Origin: an uncultured Pseudomonadota bacterium
GTDB lineage: Bacteria > Pseudomonadota > Gammaproteobacteria > Burkholderiales > Burkholderiaceae_C
Length of the DNA: 24,052 nt
Assembly (NCBI GenBank): GCA_900320815.1
Contig: ONTY01000002.1
Span: forward strand, 1 to 24,052
Direction of reading: 5' to 3'
The notes under the pieces were generated by a model, which had not been told where the DNA came from, did not search any database, and worked only from the letters and a program-made list of their open reading frames with translations. Position numbers and translations under genes: made by a program. Positions 16,822 to 23,717 of this stretch are shown piece by piece. Numbering within the stretch: the stretch's first letter is position 1; every line of letters begins with the position of its first letter.

Positions 16822-17742
16822 ATGTCCGCCGACTTCCAGCACCTCATCCTCACCCTGCAAAACTACTGGGCCGACCAGGGCTGCGCGCTGCTCCAGCCCT
16901 ACGACATGGAAGTGGGCGCGGGCACCAGCCACACCGCCACCTTCCTGCGCGCCATCGGGCCTGAGCCTTGGCGCGCCGCCTACGTGCAGCCCAGCCGCCG
17001 CCCCAAAGACGGGCGCTACGGCGACAACCCCAACCGCCTGCAGCACTACTACCAATTCCAGGTGCTGCTCAAACCGGCGCCCGCCGACATCCTTGACCTC
17101 TACCTGGGGAGCCTGCGCGCACTCGGCTTTGACCTGCAAAAAAACGACGTGCGCTTTGTGGAAGACGACTGGGAAAACCCCACCCTTGGCGCCTGGGGAC
17201 TGGGCTGGGAAGTGTGGCTCAACGGCATGGAAGTGACGCAATTCACCTACTTCCAGCAAGTCGGCGGCATTGACTGCCGGCCAGCCAGCGGCGAAATCAC
17301 CTACGGGCTCGAGCGCCTTGCCATGTACCTGCAGGGCGTGGACAACGTCTACAAGCTGCAATGGGCGCCCGGGCTGACGTATGGCGACGTCTACCTGCAA
17401 AACGAGCGCGAACAGTCCGCCTACAACTTCGAGCACAGCGACGCCGACTTTCTCTTTGCCGCCTTTGCCGCGCACGAAAAGCAGGCCATGGCGCTCATTG
17501 ACGCGCAGCTTGCCCTGCCCGCCTACGAACAGGTGCTCAAAGCCGCGCACAGCTTCAACCTGCTGGACGCGCGCGGGGCGATTAGCGTCACCGAACGCGC
17601 CGCCTACATCGGGCGCATCCGGCGGCTTGCGCGCGCTGTGGCGCAGAGCTACTACGACAGCCGCGAGCGCCTCGGCTTCCCGCTGGCTCCGCGCGAATGG
17701 GTGCAGCAGCTGCCCAAGAAGAAAGAAAAGAAAGCAGCATGA
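16822..17742 (+). CDS. glyQ: Glycyl-tRNA synthetase alpha subunit
   Basis: A 306-residue class II synthetase subunit that, with GlyS, charges tRNA-Gly. The sequence is near canonical: [39 protein letters not shown], the motif-2 region [19 protein letters not shown], then [31 protein letters not shown] and the motif-3 [14 protein letters not shown]. The tail is Lys-rich (PKKKEKKAA). The gene is intact. What is odd is the context: in related betaproteobacteria glyS follows directly, then gmhB and plsC; here only 242 bp of repeat-filled DNA separate glyQ from plsC. The alpha subunit is inactive without beta, so glyS must be elsewhere in the genome. Confidence 0.97.
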   Translation: MSADFQHLILTLQNYWADQGCALLQPYDMEVGAGTSHTATFLRAIGPEPWRAAYVQPSRRPKDGRYGDNPNRLQHYYQFQVLLKPAPADILDLYLGSLRALGFDLQKNDVRFVEDDWENPTLGAWGLGWEVWLNGMEVTQFTYFQQVGGIDCRPASGEITYGLERLAMYLQGVDNVYKLQWAPGLTYGDVYLQNEREQSAYNFEHSDADFLFAAFAAHEKQAMALIDAQLALPAYEQVLKAAHSFNLLDARGAISVTERAAYIGRIRRLARAVAQSYYDSRERLGFPLAPREWVQQLPKKKEKKAA

Positions 17743-17744
17743 TG

Positions 17745-17801
17745 GGTATCTCTTGAATGCCTGCATATCATGCGGGCATACAAACATGCTGCATCGGAGT
17801 A
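17745..17801 (-). repeat. 57-bp dispersed palindromic element, copy 4
   Basis: Minus-strand copy: TACTCC at 17801-17796, 17 bp, palindrome at 17758-17778 (plus-strand arms TGCCTGCAT and ATGCGGGCA), 8 bp, ATACC at 17749-17745. It starts 2 bp after the glyQ stop. Confidence 0.85.
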
Positions 17802-17827
17802 TAAAAACATTCCTTGGCGAACAACAA

Positions 17828-17885
17828 TACCCTCTACATCTTGGAAAGAATGCCCGTAAGATATGCGGGCAATCACTATCATACT
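17828..17885 (+). repeat. 57-bp dispersed palindromic element, copy 5 (one base longer)
   Basis: TACCCT at 17828-17833, 17 bp, palindrome at 17851-17871 with arms TGCCCG and CGGGCA, then 9 rather than 8 bp to ATACT at 17881-17885. Confidence 0.75.
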
Positions 17886-17898
17886 GGCGCCACTTTTA

Positions 17899-17926
17899 TT
17901 GAAAGTGCAGGAAAGTCTTATATACT
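17899..17926 (+). promoter_or_regulatory. Sigma70-like promoter overlapping repeat copy 6, upstream of plsC
   Basis: TTGAAA (17899-17904), 16-bp spacer, TATACT (17921-17926). TATACT runs into the TACTCC end of copy 6, so transcription would begin in the 17-bp spacer and the palindrome would lie in the plsC leader, 18 bp before its ATG. Confidence 0.55.
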
Positions 17927-17979
17927 CCAAAACATCATCGACGCCTGCCAGCATGTTATGCTGGCAACACGAACATACC
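17923..17979 (+). repeat. 57-bp dispersed palindromic element, copy 6
   Basis: TACTCC at 17923-17928, 17 bp, a perfect 9-bp stem palindrome at 17946-17966 (TGCCAGCAT and ATGCTGGCA around GTT), 8 bp, ATACC at 17975-17979. It ends 5 bp before the plsC start codon. Confidence 0.85.
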
Positions 17980-17984
17980 AAGCC

Positions 17985-18755
17985 ATGAGAGCCATCAACT
18001 TCCTCCGCGCGCTGCTGCACATGCTCTGGATGACGCTCACCGTCATTCCCGTTTCTCTGGCGCTGGTGGCGCTGCGCCCCTTTGTGCGTCATTCACCCGC
18101 TGCCTGGCATGGCTGGTTTTACCGGCTGGCCGCTTTTTGGCTGTGGCTGGCGGTGTGGGGCGCGAGGGTGCTGTGCGGCGTGCGCTGGCGCATCACAGGA
18201 CTCGAACACATTCCCCGCGAGGGCGCCGCAGTGCTGCTGGCCAAACACCAATCAGCGTGGGAGACGCTGGCGCTGCCCGCGCTGCTGCCGCGCCCGCTGG
18301 CGTATGTGTTCAAGCGTGAGTTGTTGCGCATCCCGTTTTTCGGCTGGGCGCTGGGCAGTCTGGACATGATTCACATTGACCGCAGCCAGCGGCAGGCGTC
18401 GGTGAAACTGGTGGTCAGCGAAGGGCGCCGCCTGCTGGGCGATGGCGTGCTGGTGGCGCTGTTCCCTGAGGGCACGCGCACGGCGCGCGGGCAGCAGGGC
18501 AAATACCTCACCAGCGGCGCGCGGCTGGCGATTGAATGCGGCGTGCCGGTTATCCCCATTGCGATTACCAGCGCGCGCTGCTGGCCGCCACGCAGCTTTG
18601 TCAAAACCCCTGGCGTGGTGGATATGTCTATCGGCGCGCCCATTGCCACGACAGGGCGCAAAGGCGCCGAGGTGATGGCCGAGGTGCAACAGTGGATCGA
18701 GGGCGAAATGCTGCGCCTGGATGCGCCCGCCTACGCGGCGACGCCGCAAGAATAA
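17985..18755 (+). CDS. plsC: 1-acyl-sn-glycerol-3-phosphate acyltransferase
   Basis: A 256-residue inner-membrane enzyme that acylates lysophosphatidic acid to phosphatidic acid in phospholipid synthesis. Two N-terminal hydrophobic stretches (about 8-30 and 45-62) precede the catalytic domain. Block 1 is KHQSAWET, an H-x4-E/D variant common in Burkholderiales; block 2 includes YVFKRELLRIPFFGWAL; block 3 is LFPEGTRTARGQQGKY; block 4 is VPVIPIAITSARCW. The start at 17985 (MRAINFLRALL) fits the membrane segment; the frame is open further upstream but runs through repeat copies 5 and 6 and is unlikely to be coding. It is followed at once by a strong terminator. The usual upstream neighbours glyS and gmhB are missing. 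Confidence 0.92.
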   Translation: MRAINFLRALLHMLWMTLTVIPVSLALVALRPFVRHSPAAWHGWFYRLAAFWLWLAVWGARVLCGVRWRITGLEHIPREGAAVLLAKHQSAWETLALPALLPRPLAYVFKRELLRIPFFGWALGSLDMIHIDRSQRQASVKLVVSEGRRLLGDGVLVALFPEGTRTARGQQGKYLTSGARLAIECGVPVIPIAITSARCWPPRSFVKTPGVVDMSIGAPIATTGRKGAEVMAEVQQWIEGEMLRLDAPAYAATPQE

Positions 18756-18770
18756 AAAAACAACACATAA

Positions 18771-18809
18771 AAAAAGCCTGCCCGGCTTTTTATCGCGGGC
18801 AGGCTTTTT
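18771..18809. terminator. Strong bidirectional terminator after plsC
   Basis: GCCTGCCCG (18776-18784) pairs with CGGGCAGGC (18796-18804), flanked by A5 and T5, so the stem may reach 14 bp. It sits 15 bp after the plsC stop. Confidence 0.93.
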
Positions 18810-18987
18810 GTTTGTCGCGTACTTTTTTACAGCGCGCTCATCCAGTAGCTGGCGTTGAATGGGTTGCTGATGCACAGCGCCTCGGGAGAAACATCCAGCA
18901 GGGCTGGCATGCTGTCACCCGCGTCTGCGGCATCGTCGCTGGCCTGGTTGTTTGCCCGTTCTGCCTGGCCGGTGTGTGCAAAACGGG

Positions 18988-19419
18988 CTACAGAAAAGAA
19001 TAAAAACACCGGAATGGAATTTTCCGATCCCCCCAGTAATCTGCCGCGTCGCGGAACACGTCAAGCAGCTGCTCGCGCACTTCCTTGTCAAAGCGCGCGG
19101 TTGACGGAATATGCTCCAGCACCACGACAAAACCCGGCTGCGGGCCGCATTTGTGCAGCGGGTCAGTCAGGCAATCGTAGAGTGCATCAAAGTTTTTGCC
19201 AAAATGCGTCGGAAAAGTGAATTGCCGGGCAATGCTCTCAAGCGCTTCCTGCTTGCTCTGCGCCTTTGAGAGGTCGGCGTAGAGAAAATGGTGGCCAAGT
19301 TGCATCGCTGCTTCTTGCAGGCCGTCGGCGTGAAATGCCCGAATTGACTGCACGATATTCGGGCGCACGCTTTTGAGTGGCGCCTCCTGTGGGGGGCGAA
19401 GGGTTTGCTCCATCTCCAC
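18988..19419 (-). CDS. Barstar-family ribonuclease inhibitor
   Basis: A 143-residue acidic cytosolic protein that would bind and block the partner RNase. The barstar core is visible: IRAFHADGLQEAAMQLGHHFL, then SKQEALESIARQFTFPTHFG, KNFDALYDCLTDPLHKCG (the typical FGxNxDALxDCLTD helix), GFVVVLEHIPS, and the end DRKIPFRCFYSFL. About 22 residues before the core are a variable extension. GTG at 19419 is chosen since GGAG lies 6 bp upstream; ATG at 19413 is possible. It is the next gene after the secreted RNase on the same strand, 50 bp away with a hairpin between them. Such pairs are common in Comamonadaceae, and the inhibitor protects against enzyme that fails to leave the cell. Confidence 0.92.
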   Translation of the reverse strand: MEMEQTLRPPQEAPLKSVRPNIVQSIRAFHADGLQEAAMQLGHHFLYADLSKAQSKQEALESIARQFTFPTHFGKNFDALYDCLTDPLHKCGPQPGFVVVLEHIPSTARFDKEVREQLLDVFRDAADYWGDRKIPFRCFYSFL

Positions 19420-19434
19420 TGCTTTCTCCGTGTC

Positions 19435-19480
19435 AAAAAAGAAAAAAGAACCACGCGTGCCGCCTTTTTTTACGGCACGC
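19435..19480 (-). terminator. Intercistronic hairpin between RNase and barstar genes
   Basis: On the minus strand GCGTGCCG and CGGCACGC (19480-19473 with 19462-19455) form an 8-bp stem; the RNase stop codon lies in the loop. Four bases later a T-rich run begins. It looks like a terminator or attenuator that would lower barstar expression from the RNase promoter. Confidence 0.7.
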
Positions 19481-19934
19481 GCACCGTTTTGTCTCTCTCT
19501 TCGTGTGCGATTCTCTTGAAACTTGCGTAGTGATCGCTTGTGTAATAACAGGCATCAGGGCGCGTGGGCTGTGCACCACCGCAGACAATGCGGCGCGCGC
19601 CACGCCCGCGCACACCGGGCGTTTTGACGGTGTATTCGCGCCAATAGCCGCGCGGCTGCTGCGGCAGCAGCCGTTCGCGGTTGCCGAAAATCTGCCCGTC
19701 TTTTTCGTATGGGAATGGCCCGCCGTTTTGAATCAGGCGCCAGGTGTCGCGTCCCTGCGCCGGCAATTCATGCAGGGCAATGGTGGCAGCACAAGCTGCT
19801 GCAGTGGCTGGGGCAAAAATGGGCGCCGCAGGCTGGCGTGCTGTGGCACTGCTGGCCGCAGCGGTTAGCGCAACTGCCAGCAATGCCGCTGACCAAAAGC
19901 GGCGGCGAGGTGCTGCGGCTGATATGTTTTGCAC
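19470..19934 (-). CDS. Secreted guanyl-specific ribonuclease (RNase Sa/T1-barnase superfamily)
   Basis: A 154-residue exported RNase. Residues 10-32 (RRRFWSAALLAVALTAAASSATA) are a signal peptide. The catalytic domain carries FPYEKDGQIFGNRERLLP, then GYWREYTVKTPG with the general-base Glu, RGARRIVCGG with the key Arg, and YYTSDHYASFKRI with the catalytic His; this matches RNase Sa/N1 proteins. No in-frame ATG exists near the start. GTG 19934 (after GGAAG) or GTG 19946 is used; longer frames run antisense into comM and are rejected. It precedes barstar on the same strand, and diverges from comM. Likely jobs are nutrient RNA breakdown or competitor killing; the sequence does not decide which. 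Confidence 0.9.
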   Translation of the reverse strand: MQNISAAAPRRRFWSAALLAVALTAAASSATARQPAAPIFAPATAAACAATIALHELPAQGRDTWRLIQNGGPFPYEKDGQIFGNRERLLPQQPRGYWREYTVKTPGVRGRGARRIVCGGAQPTRPDACYYTSDHYASFKRIAHEERDKTVRVP

Positions 19935-20097
19935 GTTGTCTTCCACTGCTGGCTGGGGCTGGTTGCTGCAAAGCGGCAAAGTGTGTGCCAGTGGCTGACA
20001 AAAATCAAGCTGCCAGCAGGGTATGCAGGTGTATCCGGGTTCGCTTTTTCCAAAGAAAAACGCAGCCGCTGTGCTGCACTGCAAGAAAGGAGTGCCA

Positions 20098-21630
20098 ATG
20101 GGATTGAGCCAACTGCATAGCCGCGCCCTGCTGGGGCTGGACGCGCCCGCCGTTGCCGTTGAAGCGCATCTGGCCGCCGGGCTGCCCGCGTTCACGCTGG
20201 TGGGGCTGGCAGATGTGGAGGTCAAGGAGGCGCGTGAGCGCGTGCGTAGCGCCCTGCTCAATTGCGGCTTTGAGTTTCCGCACAGCCAGCGCATCACCGT
20301 CAACCTTGCCCCGGCAGATTTGCCCAAGGACAGTGGGCGGTTTGATTTGCCGATTGCACTGGCCATCCTCGCAGCCAGCGGGCAGATTGACGGCGCGCAG
20401 CTGGCTGGCTGGGAGTTTGCCGGGGAGCTTTCTCTGTCTGGTGAGCTGCGCCCGGTGCGCGGCGCGCTGGCGATGGCTGCCGCGCTGCGGCGCGCTGGCG
20501 TGAAGGCGCGCCTGGTGCTGCCCGATGAGAGTGCGCGCGAGGCGGCGCTGGTGCCCGGCGCGCAGGTGTATGGCGCGCGCCACTTGCTGGATGTGGCGAC
20601 GCAATTTTTGCCGCACGCGGCAGTGGCGCCACCTGCCCAAGGCTGGCAGCGCATGGCGGCAGCGGCGCGGCTGCCGGAGCCGCCCTATCCAGACATGGCT
20701 GACATTCGCGGACAAGCAGCGCCGCGCCGCGCGCTGGAGATTGCCGCCGCTGGTGGGCACTCGCTGCTGCTCGCGGGCCCGCCGGGCAGCGGTAAATCCA
20801 TGCTGGCGCAGCGCCTGGCGGGACTGCTGCCGCCGATGAGTGAAGACGAGGCGCTGCACAGCGCCGCTGTGGCCAGTGTGGAAGGCAGCTTTCGCGCCGC
20901 GCACTGGGGGCTGCGCCCCACGCGCGCGCCACACCACTCGGCCAGCGCGGTGGCGCTGGTGGGCGGTGGCTCACCGCCGCGCCCGGGCGAAATCTCGCTG
21001 GCGCACTGCGGTGTGCTGTTTCTGGACGAGTTGCCAGAGTTTCCGCGTGCAGCGCTGGAGGCGCTGCGCGAGCCGCTGGAGAGTGGCCGCATCACCATCA
21101 GTCGCGCGGCGCGGCGGGCGGAGTTTCCGGCGCGCTTTCAGCTCATCGCCGCCATGAATCCTTGCCCCTGCGGCTGGCTGGGGTCGCGCACACGCCAATG
21201 CCGCTGCACGCCGGAACAAGTCGCGCGCTACCAGGGGCGCATCTCCGGCCCGCTGCTCGATCGTATTGACCTGCACATTGAAGTCGCTGCCCTGCCGCCG
21301 GATGAATTGCTGCACGCACCGCCGGGCGAGGCCAGTCGCACCATCCGTGCGCGTGTGTGCGCCGCGCATGAACGCGCGCTGCGGCGCCAGGGCTGCGCCA
21401 ACAGTGCGCTGGAGGCCGGTGCCATCAGCGCGCAGGCGCGGCTGGACGCCGCTGCCAGCGATTTTTTGCAAAGTGCCGCCCAGCGCCTGGGCTGGAGCGC
21501 CCGTGCCATGCACCGCGTGCTGCGCGTGGCACGCACCATCGCCGACCTGGCTGGCGCCGATGCTGTGGGCAGCGCCCACATCGCCGAAGCGGTGCAGTAC
21601 CGTCGCGGGCTGCTGGCAAGGGAGCAATAA
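20098..21630 (+). CDS. comM: ComM/YifB AAA+ ATPase (Mg-chelatase-like), branch-migration helicase of natural transformation
   Basis: A 510-residue hexameric helicase that extends the joint formed when RecA pairs taken-up DNA with the chromosome. The N-terminal ChlI-like domain (about 1-170) has the FTLVGLADVEVKEARERV and ITVNLAPADLPKDSGRFDLP motifs. Walker A is AGPPGSGKSM (226-235), Walker B is VLFLDELPEF (306-315), and a Cys-rich NPCPCGWL...QCRC cluster is at 355-370. A C-terminal helical domain ends in HIAEAVQYRR. ATG 20098 has AAGGAG about 8 bp upstream; an upstream in-frame ATG at 20023 has no such support. The gene diverges from the RNase gene. PilT/PilU on the same window also serve DNA uptake. 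Confidence 0.95.
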   Translation: MGLSQLHSRALLGLDAPAVAVEAHLAAGLPAFTLVGLADVEVKEARERVRSALLNCGFEFPHSQRITVNLAPADLPKDSGRFDLPIALAILAASGQIDGAQLAGWEFAGELSLSGELRPVRGALAMAAALRRAGVKARLVLPDESAREAALVPGAQVYGARHLLDVATQFLPHAAVAPPAQGWQRMAAAARLPEPPYPDMADIRGQAAPRRALEIAAAGGHSLLLAGPPGSGKSMLAQRLAGLLPPMSEDEALHSAAVASVEGSFRAAHWGLRPTRAPHHSASAVALVGGGSPPRPGEISLAHCGVLFLDELPEFPRAALEALREPLESGRITISRAARRAEFPARFQLIAAMNPCPCGWLGSRTRQCRCTPEQVARYQGRISGPLLDRIDLHIEVAALPPDELLHAPPGEASRTIRARVCAAHERALRRQGCANSALEAGAISAQARLDAAASDFLQSAAQRLGWSARAMHRVLRVARTIADLAGADAVGSAHIAEAVQYRRGLLAREQ

Positions 21631-21648
21631 GCTGCAATGAATCACTCT

Positions 21649-21684
21649 CAATAAAAACACCTTTCAAGGTGTATACTTTTATTG
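21649..21684. repeat. Nested inverted repeat after comM
   Basis: CAATAAAA (21649-21656) and TTTTATTG (21677-21684) bracket a perfect hairpin ACACCTT-TC-AAGGTGT (21657-21672). It may act as a weak terminator for comM and overlaps the end of repeat copy 7. Confidence 0.7.
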
Positions 21685-21726
21685 CCGTTGAATATTGATG
21701 GTAACAAGAACTTGTATTACCGAGTA
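21670..21726 (-). repeat. 57-bp dispersed element, copy 7 (diverged)
   Basis: Minus strand: TACTCG at 21726-21721, 17 bp, a 21-bp stretch at 21703-21683 that keeps the outer TACC/GGCA but has lost inner pairing, 8 bp, then a degenerate ATACA at 21674-21670. The spacing is identical to the others. Confidence 0.55.
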
Positions 21727-21753
21727 TTGTAAAAGCCAAAGTGCTGTGGACAC

Positions 21754-21775
21754 AAAAAAACCGCCCCATTGCGGT
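21754..21775 (-). terminator. Minus-strand rho-independent terminator
   Basis: On the minus strand ACCGC pairs with GCGGT (21775-21771 with 21764-21760) around a 6-base loop, then T7. It would end transcripts coming from the phage-like region. Confidence 0.75.
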
Positions 21776-22084
21776 GAGAGCGCCCGAAAACAGCCGCTAA
21801 CCTGTTGATTTATGGCGCTTTCCTCTATCGCGGCTTTCGTGCATACCCAGTTTTTTACCCAGTTTGAAACGGCGTTGCTGGTATCGCCACTGCGCAACGG
21901 CTCGCAGTCTACACCCCGCGCGCCGTGGCACTCGCCGTCTGCCAAGAGGGAAGGGCGGGGGCGCTTCGTGCGCCCGCCAAGGAAAACCTGCCCCGCCTCT
22001 GGCAGCGTCGCCGCCCACGCGCGCCCGTGCAGCACACCAGCAGCGCCAGTAGCGCGCCGTGCATTGCGCGCGCCCTGCGCGCAT
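21776..22084 (-). other. Phage-associated region resembling Icd-like/Ash-like loci; coding status unclear
   Basis: Minus-strand frames here are overlapping and low-complexity, but translated pieces such as PSLLADGECHGARGVDC and SPQWGGFF recall conserved stretches in proteins annotated as host cell division inhibitor Icd-like or Ash from prophages. The WGGFF text is encoded by the terminator hairpin at 21754-21775, which suggests that the DNA or RNA rather than a protein may be what is conserved. No frame has a good ribosome site. Confidence 0.35.
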
Positions 22085-22300
22085 TCAGGGGCGCTGTGTG
22101 CCGCCAGTGTGCTGTTGCCTCACCCTCGCCCTCATGCCCGCCGTGTCGCCGCTGGTGCGGCTCGTGCGCCGCCACACATACGGCAGCACCACATAGCGCG
22201 CCACACCCAAGGGATACGTGGGCACATGGATTGATGGGGCGGAAACGGGCAAGGGCAGCACCGCCGCGATGCCATCGCACGGCACTTCATCGGTCATCAT
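22085..22300 (-). CDS. Small hypothetical phage-like protein
   Basis: A 71-residue frame starting ATGATGACCGATGAAG at 22300, overlapping the stop of the terminase-like gene by 14 bp, with AGAGG about 7 bp upstream, so translation could be coupled. The product (MMTDEVPCDGIAAVLPLPVS..., then VPTYPLGVARYVVLPYVWRR) matches no family I recognise. It could be the truncated start of the next phage gene after an internal deletion. The large terminase expected next is not present. Confidence 0.35.
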   Translation of the reverse strand: MMTDEVPCDGIAAVLPLPVSAPSIHVPTYPLGVARYVVLPYVWRRTSRTSGDTAGMRARVRQQHTGGTQRP

Positions 22301-22853
22301 GTGCGCCCTCTTGCGCCTGCGCCGTGACGGGTTTGACGTGCTCTACCGTCAGGCGCACCGGCTCCCTGCCCGTTGCACCAGTCACGGCGCTTTCCGTCCG
22401 GTCGCGCCACAAGTCAGGTCTGCGGTTCTTCAACCAGAAAATCTGCGCGGTCACGTCTGGCGGAAACGTCTTGCGGTAGCGCACTATTTGCGGCTCCCCC
22501 GCCACCATCTTCACATCCTCGCACTCCATGCTGTAGCCCACGGCGCGCTGATACAGCGACGCGGCCACCCGCGCATCAGCTATGGCACGCGCGCCTTGCA
22601 TCGCCTCGGCAAGCTCTGGATGCGCTTTCTTCCAGCGACAGAAAGTCTCCGCCGTCACTCCAAAGTGCCCCGCTATTTCGCGGTCAGTCATACCAAGCAG
22701 GCAGAGTGCGCGGGCGCGCCCTGGCACGTCTGCGCGCCATGCACCGCTTGCTGGCGCAGTCAATTTCTCGCCTTTAGGGATTGATGCCGCCCGCCTGTTT
22801 GCTATCGACGCAGCGCCCGCCGCCGCCTGTTCCTGTCTCGCCCCTGCCGTCAT
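22287..22853 (-). CDS. Phage terminase small-subunit-like DNA-binding protein
   Basis: A 188-residue protein. An Arg/Ala-rich N-terminus leads to a helix-turn-helix: LCLLGMTDREIAGHFGVTAE followed by TFCRWKKAHPELAEAM. After it come ADARVAASLYQRAVGYS, a short beta stretch with an EPQIVRYRKTF strand, PPDVTAQIFWLKNRRPDLWRDR, and a tail. This block order is typical of phage small terminase subunits, which recognise the packaging site. AAGGAGG 7 bp upstream of ATG 22853 fixes the start; the frame is open to 23135, but that part is low-complexity and not needed. No large terminase follows, so the packaging module is incomplete here. Confidence 0.75.
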   Translation of the reverse strand: MTAGARQEQAAAGAASIANRRAASIPKGEKLTAPASGAWRADVPGRARALCLLGMTDREIAGHFGVTAETFCRWKKAHPELAEAMQGARAIADARVAASLYQRAVGYSMECEDVKMVAGEPQIVRYRKTFPPDVTAQIFWLKNRRPDLWRDRTESAVTGATGREPVRLTVEHVKPVTAQAQEGAHDDR

Positions 22854-23430
22854 TCTTTTCCTCCTTGCAACGTTGCGCCCTGCGCGCACCAAGGCCATTG
22901 TGCCCGCCCTCGGCGTCGCGCGCCAGCAATGCGCGCCACCAGTCATACGGCCAGCGCCCGCGCTTCGTCTTGGCGCGGCCTGCAAGCTGGCGATGCGTTG
23001 CTGCCCGTGCGCCTGCGCTGCGCCGCTCATGCCCTTGTCCATTGGCTCCCCGCGCTGCTGCTGCGGCATGGCGTCACCCCTCCCCGTGCACCTGCTGCCA
23101 AGGATGCGAAGCGCCCGGCGTGCGTCGCTTCGCACCTGTCATGTTTGGTATTGCTGCCGATGATAGAGGGCACTTTTTTATACCCGTTGGTCATGCCAAT
23201 GATACAGGCGGAATGCCCGCTTTCACCCTCGGTAAAGCGCCGTGTGCCCGTGTTCCTATACCCCGCCTGTCAGTCTGGTTGCTATGCCGCAGATTTAACA
23301 CCCCCCCCGACCCCCACTGCCAAAACTGCCAAAACCCAAAATTGCCTGTTTTTTAAGCAGTGCCGGCAGTGTCCACCGATGAAAGATGCTGCGCCGCAAG
23401 GTGCGTAGTTTTGTCTTTGCCGAAACCCAC

Positions 23431-23501
23431 CGCCAAAACTGCCAAAACCCCTCCCCGCTTGGTTTTGGCAGTTTGGCGTTCTGTTTTGGCAAAGCCAAAA
23501 C
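23431..23501. repeat. Inner cluster of TGCCAAAAC-type repeats
   Basis: CGCCAAAACTGCCAAAACC (23431-23449) faces GGTTTTGGCAGTTTGGCG (23461-23478), one base shorter, forming a hairpin with an 11-base loop. Next to it GTTTTGGC-AAA-GCCAAAAC (23483-23501) is a perfect palindrome of the same word. Confidence 0.85.
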
Positions 23502-23523
23502 TGCACCCCTTCTTCGTCACCTC

Positions 23524-23563
23524 GTTATCATGGATAACCCCGTGCATAGTTCACGCAACTATG
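23524..23563. promoter_or_regulatory. Two operator-like palindromes in phage DNA
   Basis: GTTATC-ATG-GATAAC (23524-23538) and CATAGTT-CACGC-AACTATG (23545-23563) are perfect and 6 bp apart, in an AT-richer pocket. They look like binding sites for phage repressor-type proteins, but no such gene is in the window. Confidence 0.55.
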
Positions 23564-23717
23564 TCACACTTTTAGGTTTTGGCAGTTTTGGCAGTGGGTT
23601 TGGGGGAGGGGAGAAGTTTGCATGACGCGCGCAAGGTATACATGCGTGGGTTATCGCCATGTCTTGCGCGGGTATCGTGGTGCGCCCCGCCGTGCCACCA
23701 CGCTGCTGCACCCCGCC

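Larger units (their letters stand above)
23314..23597. repeat. 23-bp perfect inverted repeat carrying tandem TGCCAAAAC motifs
   Basis: 23314-23336 and 23575-23597 are exact reverse complements, each with two TGCCAAAAC units, and are flanked outward by C-rich and G-rich tracts. They bracket 238 bp with further copies of the motif and operator-like palindromes. Confidence 0.85.
22854..23717. other. Phage-like interval without a convincing gene
   Basis: Long open frames occur in several phases because of high GC, but none has a family match and they overlap one another. On the minus strand upstream of the terminase-like gene the stretch GRWPYDWWRALLARDAEGG looks protein-like but has no start codon in frame. 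The right half (23314-23597) holds repeats and operator-like palindromes, so it is probably a control or replication region. Confidence 0.55.

Noticed and set aside
18771..18809. Eighth copy of the dispersed element (TGCCCG...CGGGCA)
   Set aside because: The palindrome is 23 bp and lacks TACYCY and ATACC at the right distances; it is an ordinary terminator.
18827..19009. Minus-strand 60-residue frame after barstar, starting GTG and ending next to the plsC terminator
   Set aside because: No family match, no ribosome site, overlaps the barstar end; the tail NPFNASYWMSAL is not known to me.
19947..20654. Upstream extension of the RNase frame
   Set aside because: Antisense to comM; the signal peptide and catalytic domain need only the part from 19934 or 19946.
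22854..23135. N-terminal extension of the terminase-like frame
   Set aside because: A strong ribosome site (AAGGAGG) precedes ATG 22853 and the extension is low-complexity.
23314..23501. CRISPR array
   Set aside because: Units are in both orientations, with no regular spacers and no cas genes.
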